Notes: generated from the letters alone by a model not told the origin. Positions 20,144-27,510 are shown, counted from the stretch's first letter. The stretch: 44,193 bases of DNA from Bradyrhizobium guangdongense (GCF_006483445.1 NZ_PPPT01000048.1:1-44193), one strand, 5' to 3'. Numbers and translations are program-made.

Positions 20144-20596
20144 CTAGCCGCCGCAGCCGCCGATGGTCACCTTCACGGTCTTCTGCTCCGTGAACAGCGA
20201 TCCGTCGCTCATCTTCGCAATCGCAACCACGTTCTGCGTGGCGGCGAGCCGGATCCGGACCGAGGCCTCCGCCTTGCCCGAGAGCGGCGTGAACATCAGC
20301 GTTGCAACGCCGGCGTTCGGATTGCCGTCGGCGAGAAGCATGACCTCCTTGACGTGGGACTCAGCGGTCATCGGGCTCTCGATACTGATCGACAGCGGCA
20401 CGGTGTTGCCGTTCTCCGCGATCTCCGGCAGGTCGAGCGAAATCTTGCCCTTGGCAGGCTGCTTGCCGCCGGTGAACTTCTCGATCCACTTGGCCGCATC
20501 GTTCGTCACTTCAGCGTCCGCGGCCATGGGCATCAGGGTCAGCATGACGAAGCCGCCCCCGAGCGCAAATGCCTGCCGTCGATTGATGGCCTTCAT
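20144..20596 (-). CDS. soxY: Sulfur carrier subunit SoxY
   Basis: A 150-residue protein with a twin-arginine signal (NRRQAFALGGGFVMLTL, cleavage near AADAE). The C-terminus is VTIGGCGG; C148 on this flexible arm is the residue that bears the thiosulfate-derived sulfur during the whole cycle. The body has the SoxY Ig-like pattern (VPLSISIESPMTAESHVKEV). It lies 18 bp after soxX and 17 bp before soxZ. The Cys is intact, so the carrier should be functional. Confidence 0.96.
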   Translation of the reverse strand: MKAINRRQAFALGGGFVMLTLMPMAADAEVTNDAAKWIEKFTGGKQPAKGKISLDLPEIAENGNTVPLSISIESPMTAESHVKEVMLLADGNPNAGVATLMFTPLSGKAEASVRIRLAATQNVVAIAKMSDGSLFTEQKTVKVTIGGCGG

Positions 20597-20614
20597 TCCT
20601 GATCCTCCTCGCCG

Positions 20615-21070
20615 TCAGTTCAGCGTCTTGAGAAAAGCGATGACGTCCTCGACCTGCGCGGCCGTCAGAATGGATTTGCCGACGAATTCCGGCCGCACCC
20701 GGCTCAAGCCTTCGTTCTTGAAAAACGCCGGCATGACCGTGTCGGTGAAAATGCGCTTGGGATCGGCGACGATGAGACGCAATTGCGCCTCGGTATAGCG
20801 GCCGGCCACGCCATCGAGCGACGGACCGAACTCGCCGTGGAATTCCTCGGATTTCAGGCTGGTGACCTGATGACAGGCCAAACAGTTGCCGAGCGTGCGC
20901 GTCAGAAACACCTTCTTGCCAGCCGCGGCACTGCCGGGCGCGCCAGTCAGGGATTTCGGCAAGGAGTCGTTGGCGATATCGAGCGTGATCGGCGTCTTCG
21001 CCGGCTCCTGGGCGCAAGCGCCGGCTGCCGACAGACACAGTGCAAACGCAGCCGCAAGCGAGCGCCGCAT
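20615..21070 (-). CDS. soxX: L-cysteine S-thiosulfotransferase monoheme subunit SoxX
   Basis: A 151-residue periplasmic cytochrome c with a Sec signal (RRSLAAAFALCLSAAGACAQ). The single haem site is C63-L-A-C66-H67, and M113 in FTDTVMPAFF is the likely distal ligand. GPSLDGVAGRYTEAQLR is typical for SoxX. It pairs with SoxA. It is the first gene of the leftward sox operon X-Y-Z-A-B-C-D; the AT-rich stretch at 21130-21165 is the likely promoter. Confidence 0.95.
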   Translation of the reverse strand: MRRSLAAAFALCLSAAGACAQEPAKTPITLDIANDSLPKSLTGAPGSAAAGKKVFLTRTLGNCLACHQVTSLKSEEFHGEFGPSLDGVAGRYTEAQLRLIVADPKRIFTDTVMPAFFKNEGLSRVRPEFVGKSILTAAQVEDVIAFLKTLN

Positions 21071-21133
21071 GTTCCCTACCCTCTGGCGAGGTAACGCCCG
21101 CCTTTGATTGCGATGGACTCACGCTCCATCAAA

Positions 21134-21165
21134 TTCAGTTATTATGATATGTTCATATAAACGAC
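21134..21165 (-). promoter_or_regulatory. soxX: AT-rich putative promoter/operator of the sox operon
   Basis: An AT-rich block in otherwise GC-rich DNA, 65-95 bp upstream of soxX. It contains TATGA-N5-TCATA and a weak ATTC-N8-TGAT (two mismatches to the SqrR/SoxR consensus). The position fits an operon promoter, but no clear -35/-10 pair can be assigned. Confidence 0.4.
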
Positions 21166-21197
21166 GGCGTCAAGCGGAATTCGCAAACCGCGGTCAG

Positions 21198-21818
21198 CTA
21201 GCCGTTGGTCGCGAGAAAATCCCGGAACGAGCCGCGCTCATAGGCCCGCTCCCGAACGAAGCGAAACATCGCCAGGAAATGCGGCGGCTTGAGATAGCCC
21301 GGCGCGCGCGCAACCTCGCGCGCCAGCGGTTCCTTGGCCTCGATACCGGCCGGCGATGGCGGAAAGAACTGAAACGTCGGGGTGAACCTGATCCGGTATT
21401 TCTGGGCGATATCCTTCTCCGACAATTCCTGGCCGTCGACATCCGTAACCTTACGGGAGCCGATCAGATTGAGCTGCAGCACCTCGAAATTGTCGCGGAT
21501 GTAGTTGGTGATGTCGGTATCGGCAAAGTTCACCAGATGCGTTTCGCGGCAATAGGGACAGCCGCGCAACTCCCACATGATCACGAGGCGCTTGCCGCTG
21601 GCAGCAGCACTTTCGAGATCCTCGCGGAGGTCGAGGAAGCTCTGGAGAAACCATGGTTCGTGATACAGCCCGTCGTCGCCGACCGCCGGCTCGGCCGCCG
21701 CCTCGCCGCGGCCCGCGGCAAAGGCAGCCGCCGATGCCAAGGCGAGAAAGCCGCGCCGCGTCGGCCTGCTGAACGACATCAGGGATCTGCGCCCCGGAAG
21801 ATCTTGCGCATCGGTCAT
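21198..21818 (-). CDS. soxW: Thioredoxin-fold protein SoxW
   Basis: About 206 residues. The twin-arginine signal is PTRRGFLALASAAAFA, followed by a thioredoxin-like domain with the redox pair C87-P-Y-C90 in MWELRGCPYCRE. TPTFQFFPPSPAG is near the cis-Pro position. In sox clusters SoxW receives electrons from SoxV and keeps Sox proteins such as SoxY in the reduced, active state. Three in-frame ATGs lie upstream of the signal (21836, 21824, 21818); 21836 overlaps the operator, so a later one is likelier. No strong ribosome site decides, and a start at 21779 remains possible. Confidence 0.82.
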   Translation of the reverse strand: MTDAQDLPGRRSLMSFSRPTRRGFLALASAAAFAAGRGEAAAEPAVGDDGLYHEPWFLQSFLDLREDLESAAASGKRLVIMWELRGCPYCRETHLVNFADTDITNYIRDNFEVLQLNLIGSRKVTDVDGQELSEKDIAQKYRIRFTPTFQFFPPSPAGIEAKEPLAREVARAPGYLKPPHFLAMFRFVRERAYERGSFRDFLATNG

Positions 21819-21830
21819 TTTCATTATGAT

Positions 21831-21846
21831 ATTCAAATACTCGAAT
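21831..21846. promoter_or_regulatory. Perfect ATTC-N8-GAAT operator (SqrR/SoxR type)
   Basis: ATTCAAATACTCGAAT matches the SqrR consensus ATTC-N8-GAAT exactly; with one more base pair it reads ATATTC-N8-GAATAT. It lies between soxW and the divergent unknown gene, and overlaps the farthest soxW start codon. One of the two ArsR-type regulators in this window is the likely binder. Confidence 0.7.
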
Positions 21847-21865
21847 ATGACAAGGATTTCCCATC

Positions 21866-22582
21866 TTGCGCTGCATCATCATCATCATGCTGGCATGGCT
21901 CGCCTCGAGCGGGCTCGGCGCCGAGGCCGGCAGCCCTAAGGATTTCGCAACGGCAATCCCGCCGATCATGGCCAATCTGCGCACGGCCGCGAGCTATGCA
22001 CGTACCGGAAACGTCGCGCTGGCGCAGATGGAAATCGACGAGGCGCTGGCGGCGTGGAAGCGGCTTCAGGACAGTGTTATTGCCCTGCCCCCGCCCTACG
22101 CGCCGGCTGCGCTGGCCGAATTTCTTGCCAGGGACGGCGAACGGCTTGCGGCGGTGGCGCGCGCGCTTGACAACGGCGATACTGCCGCCGCCGGGCGCGA
22201 GCTGCTTGCGCTCCGCCGGTCATTTCATGAGCTCAGGCGCCAAGCGGGTCTCTACGATCTCGGCGACTGCGTCTTCGAGATCGCGCCGGCAATGGAGAGG
22301 CTGCGCGTCGCGGCCACGCGATTCGGTGAGCAACCCGCGTCGGCACGCGCCGAGGATACCGTTGCCGCGGCAGGCGCATTCCGCGATCGTCTGCAGCGCT
22401 GTAACGATTGGGCCAGCGCTGATGTCTCCGGGCAGGGTGAATTTCGCCGCCTGATCGACGGCGCGATCGCTAGCAGCGGCGAGATCGCCCATGCCGCGAT
22501 GGCTGGCGACGGGCCGCTCGTGCATCGCTACCTGATCGAGCTGCAATCCTACGCGCAGCTCCTCGATTTCCGTTACGGTTAG
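21866..22582 (+). CDS. Secreted helical protein of unknown function in the sox cluster
   Basis: A 238-residue protein with an N-terminal signal (IIIIMLAWLASSGLGAEAG). The mature part is rich in Ala and Leu and predicted helical, with repeating stretches such as ARTGNVALAQMEIDEAL and ALDNGDTAAAGRELLAL. There is no CxxCH haem site; two cysteines (LGDCVFE and LQRCNDW) could form a disulfide. A cytochrome-c'-like four-helix fold without haem is possible, but I do not recognise the family. The start is TTG with AGGA ten bases before it; the ATG at 21887 is an alternative. It diverges from soxW across the perfect operator, so it is likely induced with the sox genes. Confidence 0.7.
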   Translation: MRCIIIIMLAWLASSGLGAEAGSPKDFATAIPPIMANLRTAASYARTGNVALAQMEIDEALAAWKRLQDSVIALPPPYAPAALAEFLARDGERLAAVARALDNGDTAAAGRELLALRRSFHELRRQAGLYDLGDCVFEIAPAMERLRVAATRFGEQPASARAEDTVAAAGAFRDRLQRCNDWASADVSGQGEFRRLIDGAIASSGEIAHAAMAGDGPLVHRYLIELQSYAQLLDFRYG

Positions 22583-22584
22583 TC

Positions 22585-23316
22585 TCAACCGATACTGGTC
22601 AGCCCGGGAAAACGCTCGAGCAGCCATTCCGAGACCGCCGGCATCATCCCCGTCAGGAACATCAGTCCGGTCGCAACCAGGAAGGCGCCCATCGTCTTCT
22701 CGACCAGGCCGAGATGCCGGCGCGCACGACCAAGCACCGCAATGAAACGGCCGGTGAAGGCGGCCGCAATCAGGAAAGGAATGCCGGTGCCGACCGAATA
22801 GGCGAAGAGCAGCAGCGCCCCTCGTCCCGTCGTCTCCTCCGAGCCCGCCATCAGCAAGACGGCCGCGAGAATGGGCCCTGCGCAGGGCGTCCAGCCGAAC
22901 GCAAACGCCAGCCCCATGACGAAGGCGCCCGCCACGCCCGTCGGGCGGTTGTCGACCTGCAGCGTCGCGCTGCGATAGAGCAGCGGAATCCTGAACACGC
23001 CGAGAAAATGCAGGCCCATGACGATGATCAGGACGCCGGCGACGACGCCGAGCGTCGAAAGATGGGCGGAGATGAAGCGTCCGGCAATCGAAGCGGTCGA
23101 GCCGAGCGCAATGAAGACGAGCGAGAAGCCGGCCACGAAGGCCAGCGCCCAGACCAGGATGCGCGGCCGCAGATCGGGTTTCGCGCTCGACAGATCCGTG
23201 ACCGAGACGCCCGCCATGTAGCAGAGAAAGGGCGGTACCAAGGGTAGGATGCAGGGCGACAGAAACGACAACAGGCCCGCGACGAAGGCCGCACCCAGCG
23301 TGACGTCCAAGGTCAT
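22585..23316 (-). CDS. soxV: CcdA-type thiol-reducing membrane protein SoxV
   Basis: A 243-residue inner-membrane protein with six hydrophobic segments. SFLSPCILPLVPPFLCYMAG near residue 17 and FAFGWTPCAGPILAAV near 140 each place a Cys in the membrane, the pair that carries electrons from cytoplasmic thioredoxin to the periplasm in CcdA. In sox clusters this is SoxV, the electron source for SoxW and SoxS. It converges with the unknown secreted protein (2-bp gap) and diverges from soxS. Without the context it would simply be called CcdA. Confidence 0.88.
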   Translation of the reverse strand: MTLDVTLGAAFVAGLLSFLSPCILPLVPPFLCYMAGVSVTDLSSAKPDLRPRILVWALAFVAGFSLVFIALGSTASIAGRFISAHLSTLGVVAGVLIIVMGLHFLGVFRIPLLYRSATLQVDNRPTGVAGAFVMGLAFAFGWTPCAGPILAAVLLMAGSEETTGRGALLLFAYSVGTGIPFLIAAAFTGRFIAVLGRARRHLGLVEKTMGAFLVATGLMFLTGMMPAVSEWLLERFPGLTSIG

Positions 23317-23327
23317 GGCACCTCACC

Positions 23328-23358
23328 CCTATTACATATGCGAATTTAATGATATAAA
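23328..23358. promoter_or_regulatory. AT-rich divergent promoter region of soxV and soxS
   Basis: The block CATATGCGAATTTAATGATAT lies in the 75-bp gap between the divergent genes. It has a GAAT half-site and flanking ATAT, but no second ATTC at the required spacing, so it is only a weak candidate for regulator binding. Confidence 0.35.
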
Positions 23359-23391
23359 GAGACGAAGAAGTCCAGAGGTCCGTTACGCAGG

Positions 23392-23757
23392 ATGAACCGA
23401 ATCATCGCATCGCTCGCCGTCGCGCTCGCGCTATCCGCAACCGGATCGCGCGCGGCCGAGCTCGTCATGTTCGAGCGTGCTGGCTGCGTGTGGTGCGCGC
23501 GCTTCAATGCCGAAATCGCGCCGGTCTACGCCAAGACCGAGGAGAGTCAGGCTGCGCCACTGCGCCGTGTCGACCTGAACAGCCCCTTGCCCGCCGATCT
23601 CGCCGGAATCGATCCCGGCGCCTTCACGCCGACCTTCGTCGTGGTAAAAGAAGGCCGGGAGATCGGGCGCATTCGCGGCTATCCGGGAGATGCCTTCTTC
23701 TTCGGCCTTTTGGACCGGATCCTGACCGGCGCAGGGTCGGAGCCGCGACGGTCGTGA
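23392..23757 (+). CDS. soxS: Periplasmic thioredoxin-like protein SoxS
   Basis: A 121-residue protein with a Sec signal (IIASLAVALALSATGSRA). The active site C32-V-W-C35 lies in MFERAGCVWCARFNAE, a form typical of SoxS, and PTFVVVKEGREIGRIRGYP contains the cis-Pro and following strand. SoxS reactivates the SoxY carrier by reducing unwanted disulfides. It is followed 38 bp later by the second ArsR regulator, and the soxR-soxS-soxV grouping is typical of sox loci. Confidence 0.87.
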   Translation: MNRIIASLAVALALSATGSRAAELVMFERAGCVWCARFNAEIAPVYAKTEESQAAPLRRVDLNSPLPADLAGIDPGAFTPTFVVVKEGREIGRIRGYPGDAFFFGLLDRILTGAGSEPRRS

Positions 23758-23795
23758 CCGCTCATTAAGGATCTTGCTCAGGGGAATTTGACGCG

Positions 23796-24146
23796 ATGCC
23801 ATTGCCAAAGCTGAAGGAGATCGAGGGATCGGCCGAGCTCGAGCAGATGATCGAGAAGGCGCGCGAGGCCAGCGACATGCTGAAGGCCTTGTCGCACGAG
23901 TCCCGATTGCTGCTGCTGTGCATCCTCGCCGAAGGCGAGAAATCCGTAACCGAGCTCGAGCAGTTCCTCGGCGAGCGGCAGTCGACGGTCTCCCAGCAAC
24001 TCGCACGACTGAGACTCGACCGGCTGGTCACCACACGCCGCGACGGCAAGGCGATCTACTACAGTCTCGCCAACGAGGACGTGCGCAAGATTCTCACCGC
24101 CATCTACGATGTGTTCTGCGAGCCGGTGCGCCGGCGCCGCCGGTAA
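23796..24146 (+). CDS. soxR: Persulfide-responsive ArsR-family repressor SoxR/SqrR
   Basis: A 116-residue winged-helix regulator. KALSHESRLLLLCILAEGE, ERQSTVSQQLARLRLDRLV (recognition helix) and TRRDGKAIYYSLA (wing) are in order. C42 and C108 (DVFCEP) match the C41/C107 pair of SqrR, which bridges through sulfur when persulfides are present and so loses DNA binding. The gene is between soxS and a YeeE/YedE transporter. The perfect ATTC-N8-GAAT site at 21831 is the best candidate operator for it. This sox repressor is not the SoxR of the superoxide response. Confidence 0.9.
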   Translation: MPLPKLKEIEGSAELEQMIEKAREASDMLKALSHESRLLLLCILAEGEKSVTELEQFLGERQSTVSQQLARLRLDRLVTTRRDGKAIYYSLANEDVRKILTAIYDVFCEPVRRRRR

Positions 24147-24217
24147 TTCTCTGCTCTGGATTTTTGCACCTTCCCGGCGCAGACTGCCCGACAAGCAAAC
24201 AAACACTCCGGGGAGGC

Positions 24218-25297
24218 ATGCTGAGTCCTTCGACCATGGCATTTGCATGCGGGCTGGCTGCTGGCGGCATACTCGGCGTTGCGGGCCGCGCCGGTCGGTT
24301 TTGCACGCTCGCGATGCTCGAGGACGCGTTCTTCGGATTGGATTATCGCCGACTGAAATCCTTCGCGCTGGCTACGGCCGTGGCACTGCTGGCTACGCAA
24401 GCGCTCGCCGAGTTCGGCGTCGTCGATCTGTCACGGTCGATTTATCTGACGGCATCGATCGGCCTGGGCGGCGCGATCATCGGCGGGCTGATGTTCGGCG
24501 TCGGCATGGCGCTGGTCGGCACCTGCGGCTTCGGCACGCTCGTGCGCGTCGGTGGCGGTGATTTGCGCGCCATCGTGGTCTTTCTCGTGCTCGGACTCTC
24601 GGCACTCGCGACCATGCGCGGCATCACCGGCGTGCTACGCGTCACGTTGATCGAGCCATTGTCCGTGCAGCTCGCCGAAGGCAGCAATCAGACACTGACC
24701 TCGCTGCTCGGCGCGGGCGGTGCCGCGCGCGCGATCCTCGTCGCAGCAATTGGCGCCGCGCTCGCCTTCTGGGCGCTCGCGGACGGCAGGCTGATCCGGT
24801 CGCCGCGATTGCTCGCCTCCGGCCTTGCGGTCGGCGCCGCGATCGCATTCGGTTGGTTCGCGACGGGGTGGCTTGCCGACGACGAATTCGATCCCGTGCG
24901 CGTCTCCTCGCTGAGCTTCGTCGCACCGCTCGGAGACACTATCCTTTATATCGCGACCTTCTCCGGTGCCCGGCTGAATTTCGGCATCGGCTCGGTCGCC
25001 GGCGTCATCACCGGTTCGTTCGCCGCCGCGATGCTCGCGCGCGGCTTCCGCTGGGAGGCCTGCGACGATGCCCGCGAATTGAAGCGTCACATGATCGGTG
25101 CGCTCCTGATGGGCATCGGTGGCATCATGTCGATGGGATGCACCATCGGTCAGGGCCTCAGCGCGTTCTCGACGCTTTCGGTCTCGGCCCCCGTGACGAT
25201 GCTGGCGATCGCCTGCGGAGCGCGGCTCGGGCTTGAGTTCACGATGACCGGCGAGTGGCTGCCGGCAGTGCGCAAGCTGTTCGGAGTCTCGACGTAA
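24218..25297 (+). CDS. YeeE/YedE-family transporter downstream of soxR
   Basis: A 359-residue inner-membrane protein with about 9 hydrophobic segments. Cysteine motifs AGRFCTLAMLEDAFFGLDY, LVGTCGFGTLVRVGGGDLR and SMGCTIGQGLSAFSTLS mark the two halves and the transport path of TsuA-like proteins. GGGGAGG is only one base before the chosen ATG at 24218, a tight spacing; the next ATG is at 24236. It is 71 bp after soxR in the same direction and may be cotranscribed. It is the third such transporter system of the island and its right-hand limit. Confidence 0.87.
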   Translation: MLSPSTMAFACGLAAGGILGVAGRAGRFCTLAMLEDAFFGLDYRRLKSFALATAVALLATQALAEFGVVDLSRSIYLTASIGLGGAIIGGLMFGVGMALVGTCGFGTLVRVGGGDLRAIVVFLVLGLSALATMRGITGVLRVTLIEPLSVQLAEGSNQTLTSLLGAGGAARAILVAAIGAALAFWALADGRLIRSPRLLASGLAVGAAIAFGWFATGWLADDEFDPVRVSSLSFVAPLGDTILYIATFSGARLNFGIGSVAGVITGSFAAAMLARGFRWEACDDARELKRHMIGALLMGIGGIMSMGCTIGQGLSAFSTLSVSAPVTMLAIACGARLGLEFTMTGEWLPAVRKLFGVST

Positions 25298-25359
25298 TGG
25301 AAAAGGACCGCCGCTTCTGCGAGGCGACCGCCGAGCGCGGCCATGCTTCGCTTCATGGC

Positions 25360-25500
25360 CAAGTCCACAGCGTGCTCGCTGGCCCACAGCGACACCACCG
25401 CGCCCTCGGCCCGCAAGCGATCCGCGACGTCGCGTCCAATCCCGGATGCGGCGCCGGTCACGATCGCGGTCCGAGCCTGGAATCTTCCCGCGAACATCAA
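25360..25500 (-). pseudogene. N-terminal remnant of a short-chain dehydrogenase/reductase
   Basis: Reading leftward from about 25500, FQARTAIVTGAASGIGRDVA is the cofactor-binding start of an SDR enzyme (TGxxxGIG motif). After VVSLW the similarity to SDR enzymes stops and the frame runs on into sequence antisense to the YeeE/YedE 3' end. The remainder (catalytic YxxxK) is missing. Its start overlaps the stop of the FAH fragment as TGATG, so the two were once an operon. Confidence 0.7.
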
Positions 25501-25913
25501 GCGATCCCCTTCGAAGGCGCCCAGGTCGTCACCTCTTGACGCTGCGTTCCAAGTCCCTGAATGCCGAGTGTCATGACGTCGCCAGCCCTGAGGTAGACCG
25601 GATCCGGCTTCATGCCCATACCCACTCCGGGAGGCGTCCCCGTCGCGATGATGTCGCCAGGCATCAGCGTCATGAACCGGCTTACGTAGCTGACGATCTC
25701 GGCGCAGCCGAAGACCATTGTTCGCGTGCTTCCCTGCTGCATTCGGCGGCCATTCAACTCGAGCCAGATGTCGAGCCTCCCTGGATTCGGCACCTCATCT
25801 GTCGTGACGAGCCAGGGGCCGACGGGACCGAAGGTATCGCAGCCCTTTCCCTTGTCCCAGGTGCCTCCCCGCTCCATCTGGTACTCGCGTTCGCTGCCGG
25901 TCGTCGCAGGCAC
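25497..25913 (-). pseudogene. C-terminal part of a fumarylacetoacetate-hydrolase-family enzyme, cut by an inversion
   Basis: About 130 residues matching the FAH C-terminal half: SEREYQMERGGTWDKGKGCD, DTFGPVGPWLVTTDE, MTLMPGDIIATGTPPGVGMG. The N-terminal domain is missing here; part of it lies on the opposite strand at 25924-26012. The catalytic site would lack residues from the lost middle portion, so it is probably inactive. Confidence 0.82.
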
Positions 25914-25933
25914 TCCCCGGTTTGGAGTGCCTG
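25907..25933. repeat. Inverted repeat at the FAH inversion joint
   Basis: CAGGCACTCC (25907-25916) and GGAGTGCCTG (25924-25933) form perfect 10-bp arms with a 7-nt loop. It lies exactly where the minus-strand and plus-strand pieces of the FAH gene meet. Confidence 0.7.
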
Positions 25934-26012
25934 TTTCGGGCGTCGGAAAATTTGTCGCAATCGGGCTGAACTACGCCGATCACGCAGCCGAGGCAGGTCT
26001 TCCGCTGCCGTA
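25924..26012 (+). pseudogene. Inverted N-terminal fragment of the same FAH gene
   Basis: On the plus strand GVPVSGVGKFVAIGLNYADH continuing to AAEAGLPLP is the start of the FAH catalytic domain, which in intact genes precedes the SEREYQ region. Here it is turned around with respect to the C-terminal piece and cut after about 30 residues. Confidence 0.78.
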
Positions 26013-26049
26013 TGCTGAAGCCTCGTGTGGAGGCCTCAACAAGAAATCC

Positions 26050-26235
26050 GGTGATTCCACCCTTGCGCAGAGCCACAACTTCGGGCGCATAGCGACCGGA
26101 CGCGTCGTAAAGCTGGCGCTCCGAAGCGAGCAAAGAGTGGTTATCTCGCTCGATCGCAGCAACCTCGCGATCGATGAAGCGCACAACAGCATCACGGATC
26201 GTGGTGATTTCTTCGCTGACTGAAAGATCCATATC
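26050..26235 (-). pseudogene. N-terminal remnant of an acyl-CoA dehydrogenase
   Basis: Leftward from about 26235, MDLSVSEEITTIRDAVVRFI followed by DREVAAIERDNHSLL and YAPEVVALRKG resemble the first helices of an acyl-CoA dehydrogenase. It stops after about 60 residues, before the flavin and catalytic parts. Confidence 0.65.
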
Positions 26236-26301
26236 CTCCCCGTGTGCCCAATCGCGCATTTTTCGGAGAAACCGCGCGCGGTGAAGCGACAGCAGCGGTG
26301 G

Positions 26302-26349
26302 TCGGCGATCGGCGATCGGCGATCGGCGATCGGCGATCGGCGATCGGCG
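26302..26349. repeat. Heptanucleotide tandem repeat TCGGCGA, about 6.9 copies
   Basis: Six perfect copies of TCGGCGA plus TCGGCG. The unit is not a multiple of three. It lies about 120 bp upstream of the LacI-family gene, at the edge of the acyl-CoA dehydrogenase remnant. Confidence 0.95.
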
Positions 26350-26360
26350 CGCGCGCAATA

Positions 26361-26368
26361 AAACGTTT
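26361..26368. promoter_or_regulatory. Possible LacI-family half-palindrome AAACGTTT
   Basis: AAACGTTT fits the general LacI/GalR operator core AANCGNTT. It is about 100 bp before the LacI-type regulator and may serve autoregulation. Only 8 bp are symmetric. Confidence 0.4.
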
Positions 26369-26466
26369 CATAAACGAGTCAAGTCGATGGGCTCAGGAAT
26401 GCTGGGCGCACCGGTTTTTTCGTTGTATGACCAGCTCTAAAGCTCTGCCCAGCGAGGGTTTTTTGC

Positions 26467-27510
26467 GTGAAACGGATCACTATTCGCGACGTAGCCAGGG
26501 AGGCCGACGTCTCAATCGGAACCGCCTCCAGGGTCATCAACGGTGCGCCGAACGTCGAAGCGGCGTATCGGACGCGGGTGTTGGCTGCGATCAAAATGCT
26601 CGGCTTTGTGCCGAACCGCGCGGCACAAGAGGTCCGCAAGGGCCGCTCCCGCGAAATCGGCATCATCGTGCGCGACATCACCACGCCCGTACTCGCGAGC
26701 TTTGTGAGGGCGGCGCAGGATCTGTTTGAAGACGCGGGCTATGGCCTGCTGATCTGCTCGTCAGACAACCGGAAGGATCGCGAGCTCGAGCTGCTGCGAC
26801 GCTTCCGGCAGCGCCGGATCGAGGGGCTGATCACCACGACATCGTCCGAGGTCGACACGGATCTGGCGCAGGCACGGAATGATCTCGACTTTCCCGTCCT
26901 GATGTTCGACCGCGAGGTCGATGGCGCACATGACATCGTGCAGGTCGATCATGCGAGCGGGGTACATCAGGCCGTTACTTACCTGCTCTCGCTCGGGCAT
27001 CGACGCATCCTCCTGTCGACGGGCCCATTGAACATCTACCCCGCCCGCGCGCGCGTGGAGGGTTACAAGCGGGCATTCGCCGCGCAGAAGCTCGATGTCG
27101 ACCCGACGCTCGTTCGCACGGCCGGGTTCGATGCAGCCACGGGATTCCGGGAGACCGCCGTTGCGCTCGAGCGGGCGAATAGGCCGTCGGCGATCATCGC
27201 GGGTGGCATCGACATGTTGCCCGGCGTGCTGAAGGCAATCCGTGCCACGCATCTTCGCGTTCCCGGCGATATCTCGGTCATCGGCGGCGCGGATTCGGAC
27301 CTCGCCCTGCTGGCGTATCCGGCGATCTCCGTCTTGCGGTGGGACTTTACGGAGATTGGCGCGACCTGCGCGCGAATGCTGCTCGAACGCATCGAATCCG
27401 CCAGCACGGAGCCACGGAGGCTGGCTTTCGCGCCGGAGCTCGTGGTGCGCGATTCGTGTGCAGCCGTCGCGATCGCGACGCCGCATAAGCGGGAATCGCG
27501 GCGGAAGTAG
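26467..27510 (+). CDS. LacI-family transcriptional regulator
   Basis: A 347-residue repressor of normal length. The N-terminal HTH TIRDVAREADVSIGTASRVI and hinge helix (NRAAQEVRKGRSREIG) precede a periplasmic-binding-protein-like domain (IGIIVRDITTPVLASFV, VDHASGVHQAVTYLLSLGHR, SVIGGADSDLALLAYPAISV). The start codon is GTG at 26467, with the HTH at the usual position. It is the only intact gene in the 25.3-28.4 kb remnant zone, so its present targets are unclear. A 14-bp palindrome that could be its operator follows at 27555. The ligand is unknown but is often a sugar. Confidence 0.88.
   Translation: MKRITIRDVAREADVSIGTASRVINGAPNVEAAYRTRVLAAIKMLGFVPNRAAQEVRKGRSREIGIIVRDITTPVLASFVRAAQDLFEDAGYGLLICSSDNRKDRELELLRRFRQRRIEGLITTTSSEVDTDLAQARNDLDFPVLMFDREVDGAHDIVQVDHASGVHQAVTYLLSLGHRRILLSTGPLNIYPARARVEGYKRAFAAQKLDVDPTLVRTAGFDAATGFRETAVALERANRPSAIIAGGIDMLPGVLKAIRATHLRVPGDISVIGGADSDLALLAYPAISVLRWDFTEIGATCARMLLERIESASTEPRRLAFAPELVVRDSCAAVAIATPHKRESRRK

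Noticed and set aside
23796..24146. The redox regulator SoxR of the superoxide response (MerR family)
   Set aside because: The fold is ArsR/SmtB and there is no Fe-S cysteine cluster; the name here refers to the sulfur-oxidation repressor.
10441..25297. Sulfur island as a recently integrated mobile element
   Set aside because: No integrase, transposase, tRNA target or flanking direct repeat could be seen, and base composition of the sox genes matches the neighbours.
26302..26349. A CRISPR-like array
   Set aside because: The 7-bp units are directly adjacent without spacers, so it is a simple tandem repeat.
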